From: an uncultured Caulobacterales bacterium
GTDB taxonomy: Bacteria > Pseudomonadota > Alphaproteobacteria > Caulobacterales > Caulobacteraceae
Direction: 5' to 3'
NCBI GenBank assembly: GCA_903837135.1
Contig: CAILTK010000089.1
Location: 124,001 to 188,000, forward strand
Length of the DNA: 64,000 nt
How positions within the stretch are numbered: position 1 is the first letter of the stretch; every line of letters starts with the position of its first letter. Both the position numbers and the translations under genes were made by a program. The notes below the pieces were generated by a model that did no database searches, was not told the origin of the DNA, and saw nothing but the letters and a program-made list of their open reading frames with translations. Of the stretch, positions 9,334-18,888 are shown piece after piece.

Positions 9334-10221
9334 ATGACCGACATCGACATCAGCGCCGCCGGAACCTTCAAATTCGGCGACCGCACGGTGAAGCGCATGG
9401 GCTACGGCGCCATGCAACTCGCGGGACCGGGGGTGTTCGGCCCGCCCAAGGACCCGGACGCGGCCAGGGCCGTTCTGCGCGAGGCCATCGCCAGCGGGGT
9501 CGACCACATCGACACCAGCGATTTCTACGGCCCGCACGTGACCAACCGGCTGATCCGCGAGGCGCTTCATCCGTACCCGGATGACCTTGTGATCGTCAGC
9601 AAATTGGGCGCGGTGCGCGGCGCGGACGCTTCGTGGAATCCCGCCCAGAGCCCGGAGGCGCTGGCCCAGGGGCTGCGCGACAACCTCGAAAACCTAGGCC
9701 TCAAGGCCATGGAGGTGGTCAACCTGCGCGTCATGAGCGACGTGCATGGGCCAAGCGAGGGCTCGATCGCGCCGCAGTTCACCGCCCTGGCCGAGCTGCA
9801 GCAGCAGGGACTGATCCGCCACCTCGGGCTCAGCAATGTGACGTCGGCTCAGGTCGCCGAGGCGCGCACCATCGCCCCGGTGGTCTGCGTGCAGAACCTC
9901 TACAACCTCGCCCATCGCGACGACGACGCCCTGATCGACGAACTGAACGAGCTCGGGATCGCCTATACGCCGTTCTTCCCGCTCGGCGGCTTCAGCCCGC
10001 TGCAGTCCTCGACCCTCAGCGCGGTGGCCGACCGGCTCGGCAGGACGTCGATGCAGGTGGCCCTGGCCTGGCTGCTGCACCGGTCGCCCAACATCCTGCT
10101 GATTCCCGGGACCTCGTCGGTGGCGCACCTGCACGAAAACCTGCAGGCGGCCGAGCTCGTCCTTTCGCCCGAGGTGATCGCCGAACTCGACGCCATCGGC
10201 GCCAAAACCGTGCACGCCTGA
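9334..10221 (+). CDS. Aldo/keto reductase
   Basis: MTDIDISAAGTFKFGDRTVKRMGYGAMQLAGPGVFGPP...GVDHIDTSDFYGPHVTNRLI...LGLSNV; NADP-binding C-term IPGTSSVAHLHENLQA. Confidence 0.9.
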   Translation: MTDIDISAAGTFKFGDRTVKRMGYGAMQLAGPGVFGPPKDPDAARAVLREAIASGVDHIDTSDFYGPHVTNRLIREALHPYPDDLVIVSKLGAVRGADASWNPAQSPEALAQGLRDNLENLGLKAMEVVNLRVMSDVHGPSEGSIAPQFTALAELQQQGLIRHLGLSNVTSAQVAEARTIAPVVCVQNLYNLAHRDDDALIDELNELGIAYTPFFPLGGFSPLQSSTLSAVADRLGRTSMQVALAWLLHRSPNILLIPGTSSVAHLHENLQAAELVLSPEVIAELDAIGAKTVHA

Positions 10222-10280
10222 CGAACGGCGAACTGCGAGGAGGGGGCTGGCGAAGCGGCGCTCGCCGCGCATAAAGGGTC

Positions 10281-10937
10281 ATGCCTTCGCCTCCCGCGAC
10301 CCTGCGCCGGCCACCCGTGTTCGACCCGGCGTTTCGGGCGAAGCTCGCGGACCTGTTCGCCTGGCGGCGCGACGTCCGGCGCTTTCGGACCGAGCCGGTG
10401 CCCGCGGAGCGGCTCGAGGCCCTGTTCGAGGCGGCGGCCTTGGCGCCGTCGGTGGGGCTCAGTCAGCCCTGGCGGTTCGTGCTGGTCGACGACCCCGAGC
10501 GTCGCGCCGCCGTGCACCGCCACTTCGAGCGCACCAACCGCCGCGCGATCGCGACGCAGGACGCTGGCCGGGCCGCACGCTATGCGGCGCTGAAGCTCGA
10601 GGGCCTCGACACCGCGCCGGTGCAGTTCGCGGTCTACTGCGAACCGGAGCCCGAGCAAGGCCATGGGCTCGGGCGCATGACCATGCCGGAGACCACGCTC
10701 TATTCGGCGGTGATGGCCGTCCACACCCTGTGGCTGGCGGCCCGCGCCGAGGGCCTCGGCCTCGGCTGGGTGTCCATCGTCGAGCCGGCGGCCATGGCCG
10801 AAATCCTCGACGTGGCCGATGACTGGGCGCTGATCGGCTATTTCTGCCTCGGATATCCGGCGGCCGAGGGAGAGGTTCCGGAACTCGAGCGTCTGGGATG
10901 GGAGACCCGGCGGACCGTGCAGGTTCTGCGGCGGTGA
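10281..10937 (+). CDS. bluB: 5,6-dimethylbenzimidazole synthase BluB
   Basis: FAWRRDVRRFRTEPVPAERLEALFEAAALAPSVGLSQPWRFVLV...GHGLGRMTMPETTLYSAVMAVHTLWLAARAEGLGLGWVSI; next to cobalamin genes. Confidence 0.9.
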   Translation: MPSPPATLRRPPVFDPAFRAKLADLFAWRRDVRRFRTEPVPAERLEALFEAAALAPSVGLSQPWRFVLVDDPERRAAVHRHFERTNRRAIATQDAGRAARYAALKLEGLDTAPVQFAVYCEPEPEQGHGLGRMTMPETTLYSAVMAVHTLWLAARAEGLGLGWVSIVEPAAMAEILDVADDWALIGYFCLGYPAAEGEVPELERLGWETRRTVQVLRR

Positions 10938-10997
10938 CGCTGCAATCTTCCTTCCATAGGGTGGGATGACGATAATCTTGAACCGGGATCGCTCGAG

Positions 10998-11501
10998 CTA
11001 GCCCCGCACCGCCAACCGGAACGCCCCGCCCGTGCTCGCGTCCGCGCCCCGCCCGATCGCGGCCGCGGCGGCGACGAGTCGTCCCTGCCTCCCCAACAGG
11101 TCGTCGGCCAGGGCGATCATCAGGGGGTTGGGCGTCGCGGTCGGAGAGGCGGCGCGCAGGGCCTCCGCGGCGTCCATCTCGCTGCGCTCCGGCCGTAACG
11201 CGCAGGCCAGGATCAGGGCGGCGGCGGGGGAGCGGCTGATCCCCATCCAGCAGTGGATCAGCATGGGCCCGGGCTCGCGCCAGTCGGCGGCGAACTCCAG
11301 CAGGGCTTCCACCATGACGCGGTCCGGCGGCGTAAGCCCGCGCCTGGGCGCATCTATGTCGTGGAAGGCGAGTGCGAGGCGGGGAACCGGCGGGAGCTTC
11401 GGCGGGGTCTGTCCCGGGGCGAGCAGGGAGACGATGCGGGCCGGCGGCGCGCGGTACATCTGTCCCTTCAGCTGCTCCAGCGGGGAGACGATCAGGGTCA
11501 T
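10998..11501 (-). CDS. Tyrosine/dual-specificity phosphatase-like protein at end of cobalamin operon
   Basis: HCX5R signature in MLIHCWMGISRSPAAALILACAL; begins about 16 nt after cobS stop. Confidence 0.75.
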   Translation of the reverse strand: MTLIVSPLEQLKGQMYRAPPARIVSLLAPGQTPPKLPPVPRLALAFHDIDAPRRGLTPPDRVMVEALLEFAADWREPGPMLIHCWMGISRSPAAALILACALRPERSEMDAAEALRAASPTATPNPLMIALADDLLGRQGRLVAAAAAIGRGADASTGGAFRLAVRG

Positions 11502-11517
11502 CAGGCGAGCAGGATCA

Positions 11518-12264
11518 TTAGGCGAGGCCGGCGCCGACGCCGAGCAGCAGCCCGACCTCGGCGACCTGTTCGACGGCGCCGAGCACATCCCCGGTCCAGC
11601 CGCCGATCAGCCGCCGGGCGGTATGAGCGATCAGGCCGGCGGCGAGGGCGGCGAGCGCCAGGCCCAGGGCCGCCCGCGGCCAGGGCAGCAGGGTCAGGGC
11701 GACGAAGCCCAACAGGGCGGCTAGAGCCGCGGCGACAGGGGACGCCCGCGCGGCGCCCAGTTTCGCCCGGCCCGGATCGCCGGCGTAGGGCAGGGTCATC
11801 GCCAGGGCGGCGAAGGCGCGCGCGGCGCCGTGGCAGAGCACCAGGGCGAGGGCGGCCTGCGGCGGCGGCAGGGCGGCGATCGCCAGGGTCTTGAGCGTCA
11901 GCATGGACCCCAGGGCCAGCACGCCATAGGCCCCGATCCGGCTGTCCTTCATGATCTCGCGGCGGCGCTCGGGCGTGCGGCCGCCGCCCAAACCGTCCGC
12001 GGTGTCGGCGAGGCCGTCCTCGTGCAGGCCGCCGGTGACCAGGATGCCCATGACGGTCGAGAGGGCGGCGCCGATCAGCGGCGGCCAGATCCGGTCGGCG
12101 ATGAGCAGGACGAGCGCGCAGAGCCCGCCGACGATCCAGCCGACCACCGGGTAGTACGGCGCGCTGCGGGCGACTCCGTTCTCCGGCCAGGTCTTCAGCG
12201 CGGGTGTGGGCAGGCGCGTCAGGAATTGCAGCGCGCAAAGGAACAGGCGCGCCTGGAGCCTCAC
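11518..12264 (-). CDS. cobS: Adenosylcobinamide-GDP ribazoletransferase
   Basis: LCALQFLTRLPTPAL...GGLHEDGLADTADGLGGGRTPERRREIMKDSRIGAYG. Confidence 0.93.
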   Translation of the reverse strand: MRLQARLFLCALQFLTRLPTPALKTWPENGVARSAPYYPVVGWIVGGLCALVLLIADRIWPPLIGAALSTVMGILVTGGLHEDGLADTADGLGGGRTPERRREIMKDSRIGAYGVLALGSMLTLKTLAIAALPPPQAALALVLCHGAARAFAALAMTLPYAGDPGRAKLGAARASPVAAALAALLGFVALTLLPWPRAALGLALAALAAGLIAHTARRLIGGWTGDVLGAVEQVAEVGLLLGVGAGLA

Positions 12265-13295
12265 GAGAGGAGGGATCCGGACAATACCGCGTCGAGAGAG
12301 GCGGTCTCGCGCATCAGCCGCGCCGCCGCCCGCACCACCGGCGCCGCCAGCACCCCGCCGCTGCCTTCGCCGAGCCGCATGCCGAGGTCGAGCAGGGGCT
12401 CCGCGCCGATCGCCTGAAGCATCAGGCGGTGGCCGCGCTCAGCCGAGACGTGGGCGAACACCAGCCGGTCCCCCACGCCCGGCGCCAGCCGGATCGCCGC
12501 CAGCGCCGCGGCGGTCGAGATGAAACCATCGATGATCACCACCTTCCCGGCGGCTGCGCCGCCGAGGCAGGCGCCGGTCATCATGGCGATCTCCAGCCCG
12601 CCGAATTCGCGCAGCACGTCGAGGGGCGTGTCCGCGGCCGATCGCGCCGCGGCGCGCGCCAGCACCGCACGCTTGCGGGCGAGGCCTTCGGCGTCGTGCC
12701 CGGCTCCGGCGCCGATGCAGTCGCCAAGCGCGGCCGTGGCGAGGCGGTGCATGATCAGGGCGGCCGAGGCGGTGTTGCCGATGCCCATCTCGCCGAGCAC
12801 CAGGGCGTCGGCCGCCGAGCCCCGGGCGATCTCGGCGCCCTTGGCCAGGGCCGCGTCGAGCTCTTCGTCAGTCATCGCCGGCTCGACGGCGGCGTTGCGG
12901 GTCCCGCGCCGGATCTTGGCGCCGATCAGCGCCGGGTGGGGCGCCAGGTCGGCGTCGACGCCGGCGTCGACCACCCGCACGCTCACGTCGCAGGCGGCGG
13001 CGAAGGCGTTGACGCTGGCCCGCCCGGCCAGGAAGGTGGCCACCATGGCGGTGGTGACGGCGGACGGGTAGGCCGAAACGCCGTCGGCGTTCATGCCGTG
13101 GTCGCCGGCGAAGACATAGGCCTCCACCGCGTCCACGCGCGGCGTCTCCGTCCCCTGGATCAGGCTGATCTGAACGGCCAGGGCCTCGATCCGGCCGAGC
13201 GAGCCCGGCGGCTTGGCCTTGCCGGCGATCCTCGCCTGCAGCCGCGCGGCCAGGTCGGGGTCGAAGGATGGGAAAGGGGGGACGACAAAGCTCAC
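12261..13295 (-). CDS. cobT: Nicotinate-nucleotide--dimethylbenzimidazole phosphoribosyltransferase
   Basis: KPPGSLGRIEALAVQI...VFAGDHGMNADGVSAYPSAVT...GEMGIGNTASAALI. Confidence 0.94.
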   Translation of the reverse strand: MSFVVPPFPSFDPDLAARLQARIAGKAKPPGSLGRIEALAVQISLIQGTETPRVDAVEAYVFAGDHGMNADGVSAYPSAVTTAMVATFLAGRASVNAFAAACDVSVRVVDAGVDADLAPHPALIGAKIRRGTRNAAVEPAMTDEELDAALAKGAEIARGSAADALVLGEMGIGNTASAALIMHRLATAALGDCIGAGAGHDAEGLARKRAVLARAAARSAADTPLDVLREFGGLEIAMMTGACLGGAAAGKVVIIDGFISTAAALAAIRLAPGVGDRLVFAHVSAERGHRLMLQAIGAEPLLDLGMRLGEGSGGVLAAPVVRAAARLMRETASLDAVLSGSLLS

Positions 13296-14746
13296 AGACC
13301 GGCGATCCTTTCGAGGGCGGCGATATCCAGCGACTGTTCCAGGCCGGCGGCAAGGGCGTCGAGCATCCTGTCCACGTGATCGGCCTGATCGCCGCCCTCC
13401 GAGCGCAGGCCGAACGGCCGCAACAGGGCGGCGCGCGCGCCGGCGCGGTCGAACAGGCCGTGCACATAGGCGCCGGCGACGCGGCCGTCCGCGGAGATCG
13501 CCCCGCCCGGCGATCCGTCGGCATGGCGCAGCAGGGGACGGCCGAGCCCAGGGCCGGTGGTGACGCCGACGTGGATCTCATAGCCGGCGAAGGCGCCGCC
13601 GCCGACCAGGTCTCCGTCGACCGGTCGAAGGGTTTTCGAACCCGTCATCGCAGTCTCGATGTCGAGCAGGCCAAGCCCGGCCGCCGCGCCCGGCGCGCCG
13701 TCGATTCCGTCCGGATCGGCGATACGGCGGCCCAGCATCTGCAGGCCGCCGCAGATCCCGAGCACCCGGCCGCCGCGGCGGACGTGGGCGAGGATGTCGA
13801 TGTCCCAGCCCTGGTCGCGCAGGAAGGCGAGATCGGCGAGGGTCGACTTGGTCCCGGGCAGGACGATCAGGTCCGCGTCGCCGGGAACGGCCTCGCCCGG
13901 CGGCAGAAAGCGGAGGTCGACGCCCGGTTCGCGGCGCAGGGGATCGAAGTCGTCGAAGTTGGCGATCCGCGACAGCATGGGCACGATCACCGTCACCCGG
14001 CCGCTCGTCGCGGCGCCGCCGCGCTCCAGCACCACCGCGTCCTCCGCCGGGAGGTGTCGGGCGGCGGCCAGCCAGGGCGCCATGCCGAGGTCGCGCCAGC
14101 CCGTGCGGGCGGCGATCTCGCGCCGGCCCGCGTCGAACAGGGTCGGATCGCCGCGGAACTTGTTGATCAGGAAGCCCTGGATGCGGTCGCGATCGGCGGG
14201 GGCCAGCACCGTGTGCGCGCCGACCAGGGCGGCGATCACGTGCCCGCGGTCGATGTCGCCGACCAGGGCGACCGGCAGGTCGGCGGCGTGGGCGAAGCCC
14301 ATGTTGGCGATGTCGCCGGCGCGAAGGTTGGTCTCCGCCGGACTGCCGGCGCCCTCGACCAGCAAGAGATCGGCCTCCCGCTGCAGGCTCCGGTAGCTCT
14401 CCACCGCGAGGCCGAGCAGGCCGGCCTTGCGACCCTGGAAGTCGCGCGCGCTCATCGTTCGATCGACCACCCCGCGCACCACGACCTGGGCGCCGACATC
14501 GCTCTGCGGCTTCAGCAGCACCGGGTTCATGTGCACCGTCGCCGGCGTGCGGCAGGCCAGGGCCTGCAGGGCCTGGGCGCGGCCGATCTCGCCGCCGTCG
14601 AGGGTGACGGCCGCGTTGTTGCTCATGTTCTGCGGCTTGAACGGGCGGACCCTGAGGCCCCGGTTGGCGAACAGGCGGCAGAGGCCGGCCACCAGGGTCG
14701 ACTTGCCCACGTCCGAACCGCAGCCCTGGATCATCAGCGCCGCCAT
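13292..14746 (-). CDS. cobQ: Cobyric acid synthase
   Basis: MIQGCGSDVGKSTLVAGLCRLFANRGLRVRPFKPQNMSNNAAVTLDGGEIGRAQALQALA; upstream alternative Met at 14770. Confidence 0.94.
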   Translation of the reverse strand: MAALMIQGCGSDVGKSTLVAGLCRLFANRGLRVRPFKPQNMSNNAAVTLDGGEIGRAQALQALACRTPATVHMNPVLLKPQSDVGAQVVVRGVVDRTMSARDFQGRKAGLLGLAVESYRSLQREADLLLVEGAGSPAETNLRAGDIANMGFAHAADLPVALVGDIDRGHVIAALVGAHTVLAPADRDRIQGFLINKFRGDPTLFDAGRREIAARTGWRDLGMAPWLAAARHLPAEDAVVLERGGAATSGRVTVIVPMLSRIANFDDFDPLRREPGVDLRFLPPGEAVPGDADLIVLPGTKSTLADLAFLRDQGWDIDILAHVRRGGRVLGICGGLQMLGRRIADPDGIDGAPGAAAGLGLLDIETAMTGSKTLRPVDGDLVGGGAFAGYEIHVGVTTGPGLGRPLLRHADGSPGGAISADGRVAGAYVHGLFDRAGARAALLRPFGLRSEGGDQADHVDRMLDALAAGLEQSLDIAALERIAGL

Positions 14747-15660
14747 GCCGCGGCTCCGATCAGGAGCCACAGCAGGCTGCAGGCGCGCCGGTAGAGATCG
14801 AGGCCGCGGCGCAGGTCGGCGGCGCCTGGCGGCGGCCCGTCGCCGAAGCTCGGCCGCTCGGTGACCACGCCGTCATAGGCGGCCGGGCCGCCGAGCCGGA
14901 CGCCGAGGGCGCCGGCCATGGCGGCCTCGGTCCAGCCGGCGTTCGGCGAGGCATGGTTGCCGGCGTCGCGGCCCATCACCGCCCATCCGCCGCCGCCCGC
15001 CGCGCACAGCAGGACACCGGCCAGCCGCGCCGGCGCCAGGTTCATGACGTCGTCGGCGCGGGCCGCGGCCCAGCCGAACCGTCTCCAGCGCGGCTCGCGG
15101 TGGCCGATCAGGCTGTCGGCGGTGTTGACCGCCTTGTAGGCGGCGAGCCCCGGCAGGCCGGCGGCGGCCAGCCAGAAGGCGGGCGCGACCACGCCGTCGT
15201 TGAAGCTCTCGGCCAGGCTCTCCAGGGCGGCGCCGGCCACGCCGGCCGCATCGAGGGCGTCGGTGTCGCGGCCGACGATATGGCCGACCGCCGTCCGCGC
15301 GGCGGCCAGGTCGCCCTGGTCGAGCGCCTTTCGCACGGCCTCGACGTGCTGATGCAGGCTGCGCTGGGCGAGACCGGTGGTCGCCAGCAAGGTCAGGGCC
15401 GCAGCGCCCGGCCGGCCTCGGGACCGGAGCCAGCGGGCGGCGATCAGGCCGGCCAGGGCCGCGCCGCCGCCGACCAGCGCCAAGGCGGCGACGCCCAGCC
15501 TTTGGCGCTCGCCCTCGCCGCGCTCCGGCCGGTTCCAGCGGCGCTCGAGGCGGTTGATGACCGCGGCGAAGCCGTCGACCGGGTGGGGCGTGCGTCGCGG
15601 ATATCCCAGCGCCGCCTCCAGGACGAGGGCGGCCAGGGCGGTGCGCGCCCGCTCAGACAC
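14734..15660 (-). CDS. cbiB: Adenosylcobinamide-phosphate synthase (CbiB/CobD family)
   Basis: HPVDGFAAVINRLERR...VGRDTDALDAAGVAGAALESLAESFNDGVVAPAFW...YKAVNTADSLIGHREPR. Confidence 0.92.
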   Translation of the reverse strand: MSERARTALAALVLEAALGYPRRTPHPVDGFAAVINRLERRWNRPERGEGERQRLGVAALALVGGGAALAGLIAARWLRSRGRPGAAALTLLATTGLAQRSLHQHVEAVRKALDQGDLAAARTAVGHIVGRDTDALDAAGVAGAALESLAESFNDGVVAPAFWLAAAGLPGLAAYKAVNTADSLIGHREPRWRRFGWAAARADDVMNLAPARLAGVLLCAAGGGGWAVMGRDAGNHASPNAGWTEAAMAGALGVRLGGPAAYDGVVTERPSFGDGPPPGAADLRRGLDLYRRACSLLWLLIGAAAWRR

Positions 15661-16438
15661 GTCGGCCGATCAGGTCGATGGTCAATCCGCCCTGGTGCGC
15701 GATCACGCCCGCGTCGATGCCGTAGACCTGGGCCAGGAGGTCAGGCGTGAGCACGCTCTGCGGCGCGCCGGCGGCGACGACCCGGCCCTCCGCCATCACC
15801 ACGAGCCGGTCGGCGAGGCGCGCGGCGAGGGTCAGGTCGTGCAGAGTCACGATCACGCCCGCGCCCTCGGCGGCCAGACGGCGGAACAGGGTCAAGGTGT
15901 CGAGCTGATGGCCGATGTCGAGGCCGGTCAGCGGCTCGTCGGCCAGGAGCCACGCCGGCCGTCCGGCCAGGGCGCGGGCGATCAGCACGCGCGCCCGCTC
16001 GCCGCCGGACAGGGTGGTGACGATCCGCTCGGCGAAATCCGCGACGCCGGTCCGCGCCATGGCCTCGGCGACGGCGGCCTCGTCCTCGGCGCCCGGGCCG
16101 CGCGCGCCGGTGAACGGGGTGCGGCCGAGGCCGACCAGGGTGCGCACCGTCACCGGCCAGGCCACCTCGGGGGTCTGCTCCATGAAGGCGAGGCGTCGCG
16201 CGCGCAGGCGGGGGTTCAGCGCCAGCACCGGTTCGCCACCCAGCGCCGCCTCGCCGCGATCCGGTCGTCTGAGCCCCGCCAGACAGGCCAGGAGGGTGGA
16301 CTTGCCCGCGCCGTTGGGGCCGATCACGGCGGTGACCGCGCCGCTTGGGATGTCGAGGTCGATGCGGTCGAGGATGGTCCTGCCCGACAGGGACAGGCTG
16401 AGCTCTTTCACGCAGAGCATGTCAGGGGCGCTGAGCAT
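15653..16438 (-). CDS. btuD: ABC transporter ATP-binding protein (cobalamin/iron-chelate type, BtuD-like)
   Basis: Walker A GPNGAGKSTLL, signature LSGGERARV, Walker B LLADEP; within cobalamin operon. Confidence 0.88.
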   Translation of the reverse strand: MLSAPDMLCVKELSLSLSGRTILDRIDLDIPSGAVTAVIGPNGAGKSTLLACLAGLRRPDRGEAALGGEPVLALNPRLRARRLAFMEQTPEVAWPVTVRTLVGLGRTPFTGARGPGAEDEAAVAEAMARTGVADFAERIVTTLSGGERARVLIARALAGRPAWLLADEPLTGLDIGHQLDTLTLFRRLAAEGAGVIVTLHDLTLAARLADRLVVMAEGRVVAAGAPQSVLTPDLLAQVYGIDAGVIAHQGGLTIDLIGRRV

Positions 16439-16439
16439 G

Positions 16440-17417
16440 TCAGACCAGCCTGCGGCGAAGCGTGACGAGGAGGGCGAAAAAGAACGGGGCGCCGAGCGCG
16501 GCCATGGCCACGCCGAGCTTCACCTCGTGCGCCGCCGGCGTTAGCCGGACCAGGATGTCGGCGGCCAGCACCAGCGCCGCGCCGGCGAGCGCGCTCGGCA
16601 AGAGCAGGGCGCCCGGCCGTCCGCCGACCAGGGGGCGCACCAGATGCGGAACGATCAGGCCGACGAAGCTGATCACGCCGGTCACGGCCACGCTGGCGCC
16701 GGTGGTCAGGGCCAGGCCGAGCGCGAGCAGGAGCTGGGTGACGCGCAGGTCCACCCCGAGGGAGCGGGCGGTGGTCTCGCCCAGGGTCAGGGCGTCGAGC
16801 GACCGCGCGGTGAGAAGGATCAGCGCCGCGCCCACCGCCATGAAGGGCGCGGCGAAGCGCACCTCGTCCATGCTGCGGTCGGCGAGCGACCCCATCAGCC
16901 AGTTGATGATCTCGTTCACCGCCCAGGGGTTGGGCGCCAGCGACAGGGCCAGCGCCACGCCGGCGGCGGCCAGGGTCTGCAGGATCACGCCCGACAGCAC
17001 GAAGGTGACCAGACCCGAACCGACGCCCGCGAACAGCAGGAGCAGGATCACCGCCAGGAAGGCCATGCCCATGGCGGCGGCGGAGATCACCCAGGGCGCC
17101 GCGGCGCCCGCGCCGAAGTAGAGCGTCATGACCGCGCCCAGCGCCGCCATCGACGACACGCCGAGCGCGCCGGGATCGGCCAGCGGGTTGCGCGTATACC
17201 CCTGCAGGGCGGCGCCCGCGAGGCCCAGGACGGCGCCCACCATCAGGGCCAGGACGGTGCGCGGCAGGCGCAGGTCGAAGATGATGGCCCAGCGCGGGTC
17301 CGACCGGTCGGTCCACGCTGACCATGGCGCCCACACCCGGCCGACCATCAGGCTCAGCCCCGACAGGGCGACGAGGGCGGCGGCGAAGGCGATGAAGATC
17401 AGGATCCGGCGACGCAT
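16440..17417 (-). CDS. btuC: FecCD/BtuC family ABC transporter permease
   Basis: LRLPRTVLALMVGAVLGLAGAALQGYTRNPLADPGALGVSSMAALGAV; GVISFVGLIVPHLVRPL. Confidence 0.9.
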   Translation of the reverse strand: MRRRILIFIAFAAALVALSGLSLMVGRVWAPWSAWTDRSDPRWAIIFDLRLPRTVLALMVGAVLGLAGAALQGYTRNPLADPGALGVSSMAALGAVMTLYFGAGAAAPWVISAAAMGMAFLAVILLLLFAGVGSGLVTFVLSGVILQTLAAAGVALALSLAPNPWAVNEIINWLMGSLADRSMDEVRFAAPFMAVGAALILLTARSLDALTLGETTARSLGVDLRVTQLLLALGLALTTGASVAVTGVISFVGLIVPHLVRPLVGGRPGALLLPSALAGAALVLAADILVRLTPAAHEVKLGVAMAALGAPFFFALLVTLRRRLV

Positions 17418-18268
17418 TACAGGCGAGCCTCGATCGCCCGGCGGCGGATGTCGGCCAGGGTCCGCGCCGCCTCGATCAGGGTGGGGCCGCCGCAGTAGGT
17501 GAGATGCTGGGGGAAACCGGCGCGGAACATGCGCGGTCCCACCCGCGCCAGCGCCGGATGCGTCACGATGCGGTCGGCCCAGGTCGGCGCCCCGGGCTCG
17601 GCCTGACCGGCCAGCAGCACCTCCGGCGGGTCGGCCACCACCCGTTCGAGCGGTACGTCGGCGGTACGCGTCACGCCGTAGCGCAGGGCGGCGTTGACGA
17701 AGCCGCAGCGGGTCAAAAGCTCGTCCACCAGGGTGTGGGGCGCCGACACCAGGCCGCCGGCCTCGAACACCAGGGCGCTCAGCGGCTTGGCGCCCGGCCC
17801 CGGCGCGGCCTTGGCCAGGGCGTCGTCGATGGCGGCGATCAGGGCCGCGCCCTTCTCAGGGCGATGGACCAGGGCGGAGATCCGGCTCACCTGGGCGAGG
17901 CTCTGGGCCACGCTGTTGGGCACGCCAAAGGTCTCCACCCGGATGTCGAGCTGTCTCAGCGCCGCGCGGGTGGCGGGGCCGGAATGACCAGCGGCCAGCA
18001 CCAGGTCGGGACGCAGGGCCACGATTTCCTCGGCGCTCTCGTAGGTGATGGGAAAGCTCAGGCCGAGCGCGCCAAGGCTGGTCGCGCCCGCCTCGTGCGA
18101 ATAATGGCTGAGCGCCGCGATCTGGGCCCGGTCGGCCACACGCGCCAGGATCGCGTCGAGGCAGGGGTTCAACGAGACGATGCGGCGCGGCGCGGGGCCC
18201 GGCGGCGCGGCGGCGCCCGTCGCCAGCCCGGCCAGGGCGCCGCGACGCGTAAGGCCGGCCGCGGCCAT
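17417..18268 (-). CDS. btuF: ABC transporter substrate-binding protein (BtuF-like)
   Basis: RRIVSLNPCLDAILARVADRAQIAALSHYSHEAG...ESAEEIVALRPDLVLAAG; start MAAAGLTRRGALAG at ATGA overlap with cobO stop. Confidence 0.85.
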   Translation of the reverse strand: MAAAGLTRRGALAGLATGAAAPPGPAPRRIVSLNPCLDAILARVADRAQIAALSHYSHEAGATSLGALGLSFPITYESAEEIVALRPDLVLAAGHSGPATRAALRQLDIRVETFGVPNSVAQSLAQVSRISALVHRPEKGAALIAAIDDALAKAAPGPGAKPLSALVFEAGGLVSAPHTLVDELLTRCGFVNAALRYGVTRTADVPLERVVADPPEVLLAGQAEPGAPTWADRIVTHPALARVGPRMFRAGFPQHLTYCGGPTLIEAARTLADIRRRAIEARL

Positions 18269-18888
18269 CAGAAGTCTATCCCCCGCTGCGCCTTGATCCC
18301 CTGCTCGAACGGATGCTTGACCAGCGTCATCTCGGTGACGAGATCGGCGGCGGCGATCAGGTCTGGATGGGCGCTGCGGCCGGTGACGCAGACGTGCAGG
18401 TCGGGCCGACGGGCGCGCAGGTCGGCCAGCACCGCGGCGATATCCAGGTAGTCGTAGCGCAGGGCGATGTTGAGCTCGTCGAGCACCAGAAGGTGGATGT
18501 CCGGGTCGGCCAGCAGGGTGCGCACGGTGGTCCACGCGGCCTCGGCGGCGGCGATGTCGCGGTTGCGGTCCTGGGTCTCCCAGGTGAAGCCCTCGCCCAT
18601 GACGTGAAAGCGAACCTGGTCGTCGAAGCGGCGGAAGAACTGCCGCTCGCCGGTGATCCACTTGCCCTTGATGAACTGGACCACGGCGACCGTGTGGCCC
18701 CAGCCCAGGGCGCGGGCGAGCATGCCGAAGGCGGCGGTGCTCTTGCCCTTGCCGTCGCCGGTGTGGACCATCAAGAGGCCAGACCCCTCGCGCATCCCCG
18801 CCATCATGGCGTCGCGTTCGGCCTTCAACGCCTTCATCGCCTGGGTGTGGGCCGCGTTGCGCGCGGCGTCGTCGGGGCTGTCGGTCAT
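18268..18888 (-). CDS. cobO: Cob(I)yrinic acid a,c-diamide adenosyltransferase
   Basis: GLLMVHTGDGKGKSTAAFGMLARALGWGHTVAVVQFIKGKWITGE...VLDELNIALRY. Confidence 0.94.
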   Translation of the reverse strand: MTDSPDDAARNAAHTQAMKALKAERDAMMAGMREGSGLLMVHTGDGKGKSTAAFGMLARALGWGHTVAVVQFIKGKWITGERQFFRRFDDQVRFHVMGEGFTWETQDRNRDIAAAEAAWTTVRTLLADPDIHLLVLDELNIALRYDYLDIAAVLADLRARRPDLHVCVTGRSAHPDLIAAADLVTEMTLVKHPFEQGIKAQRGIDF

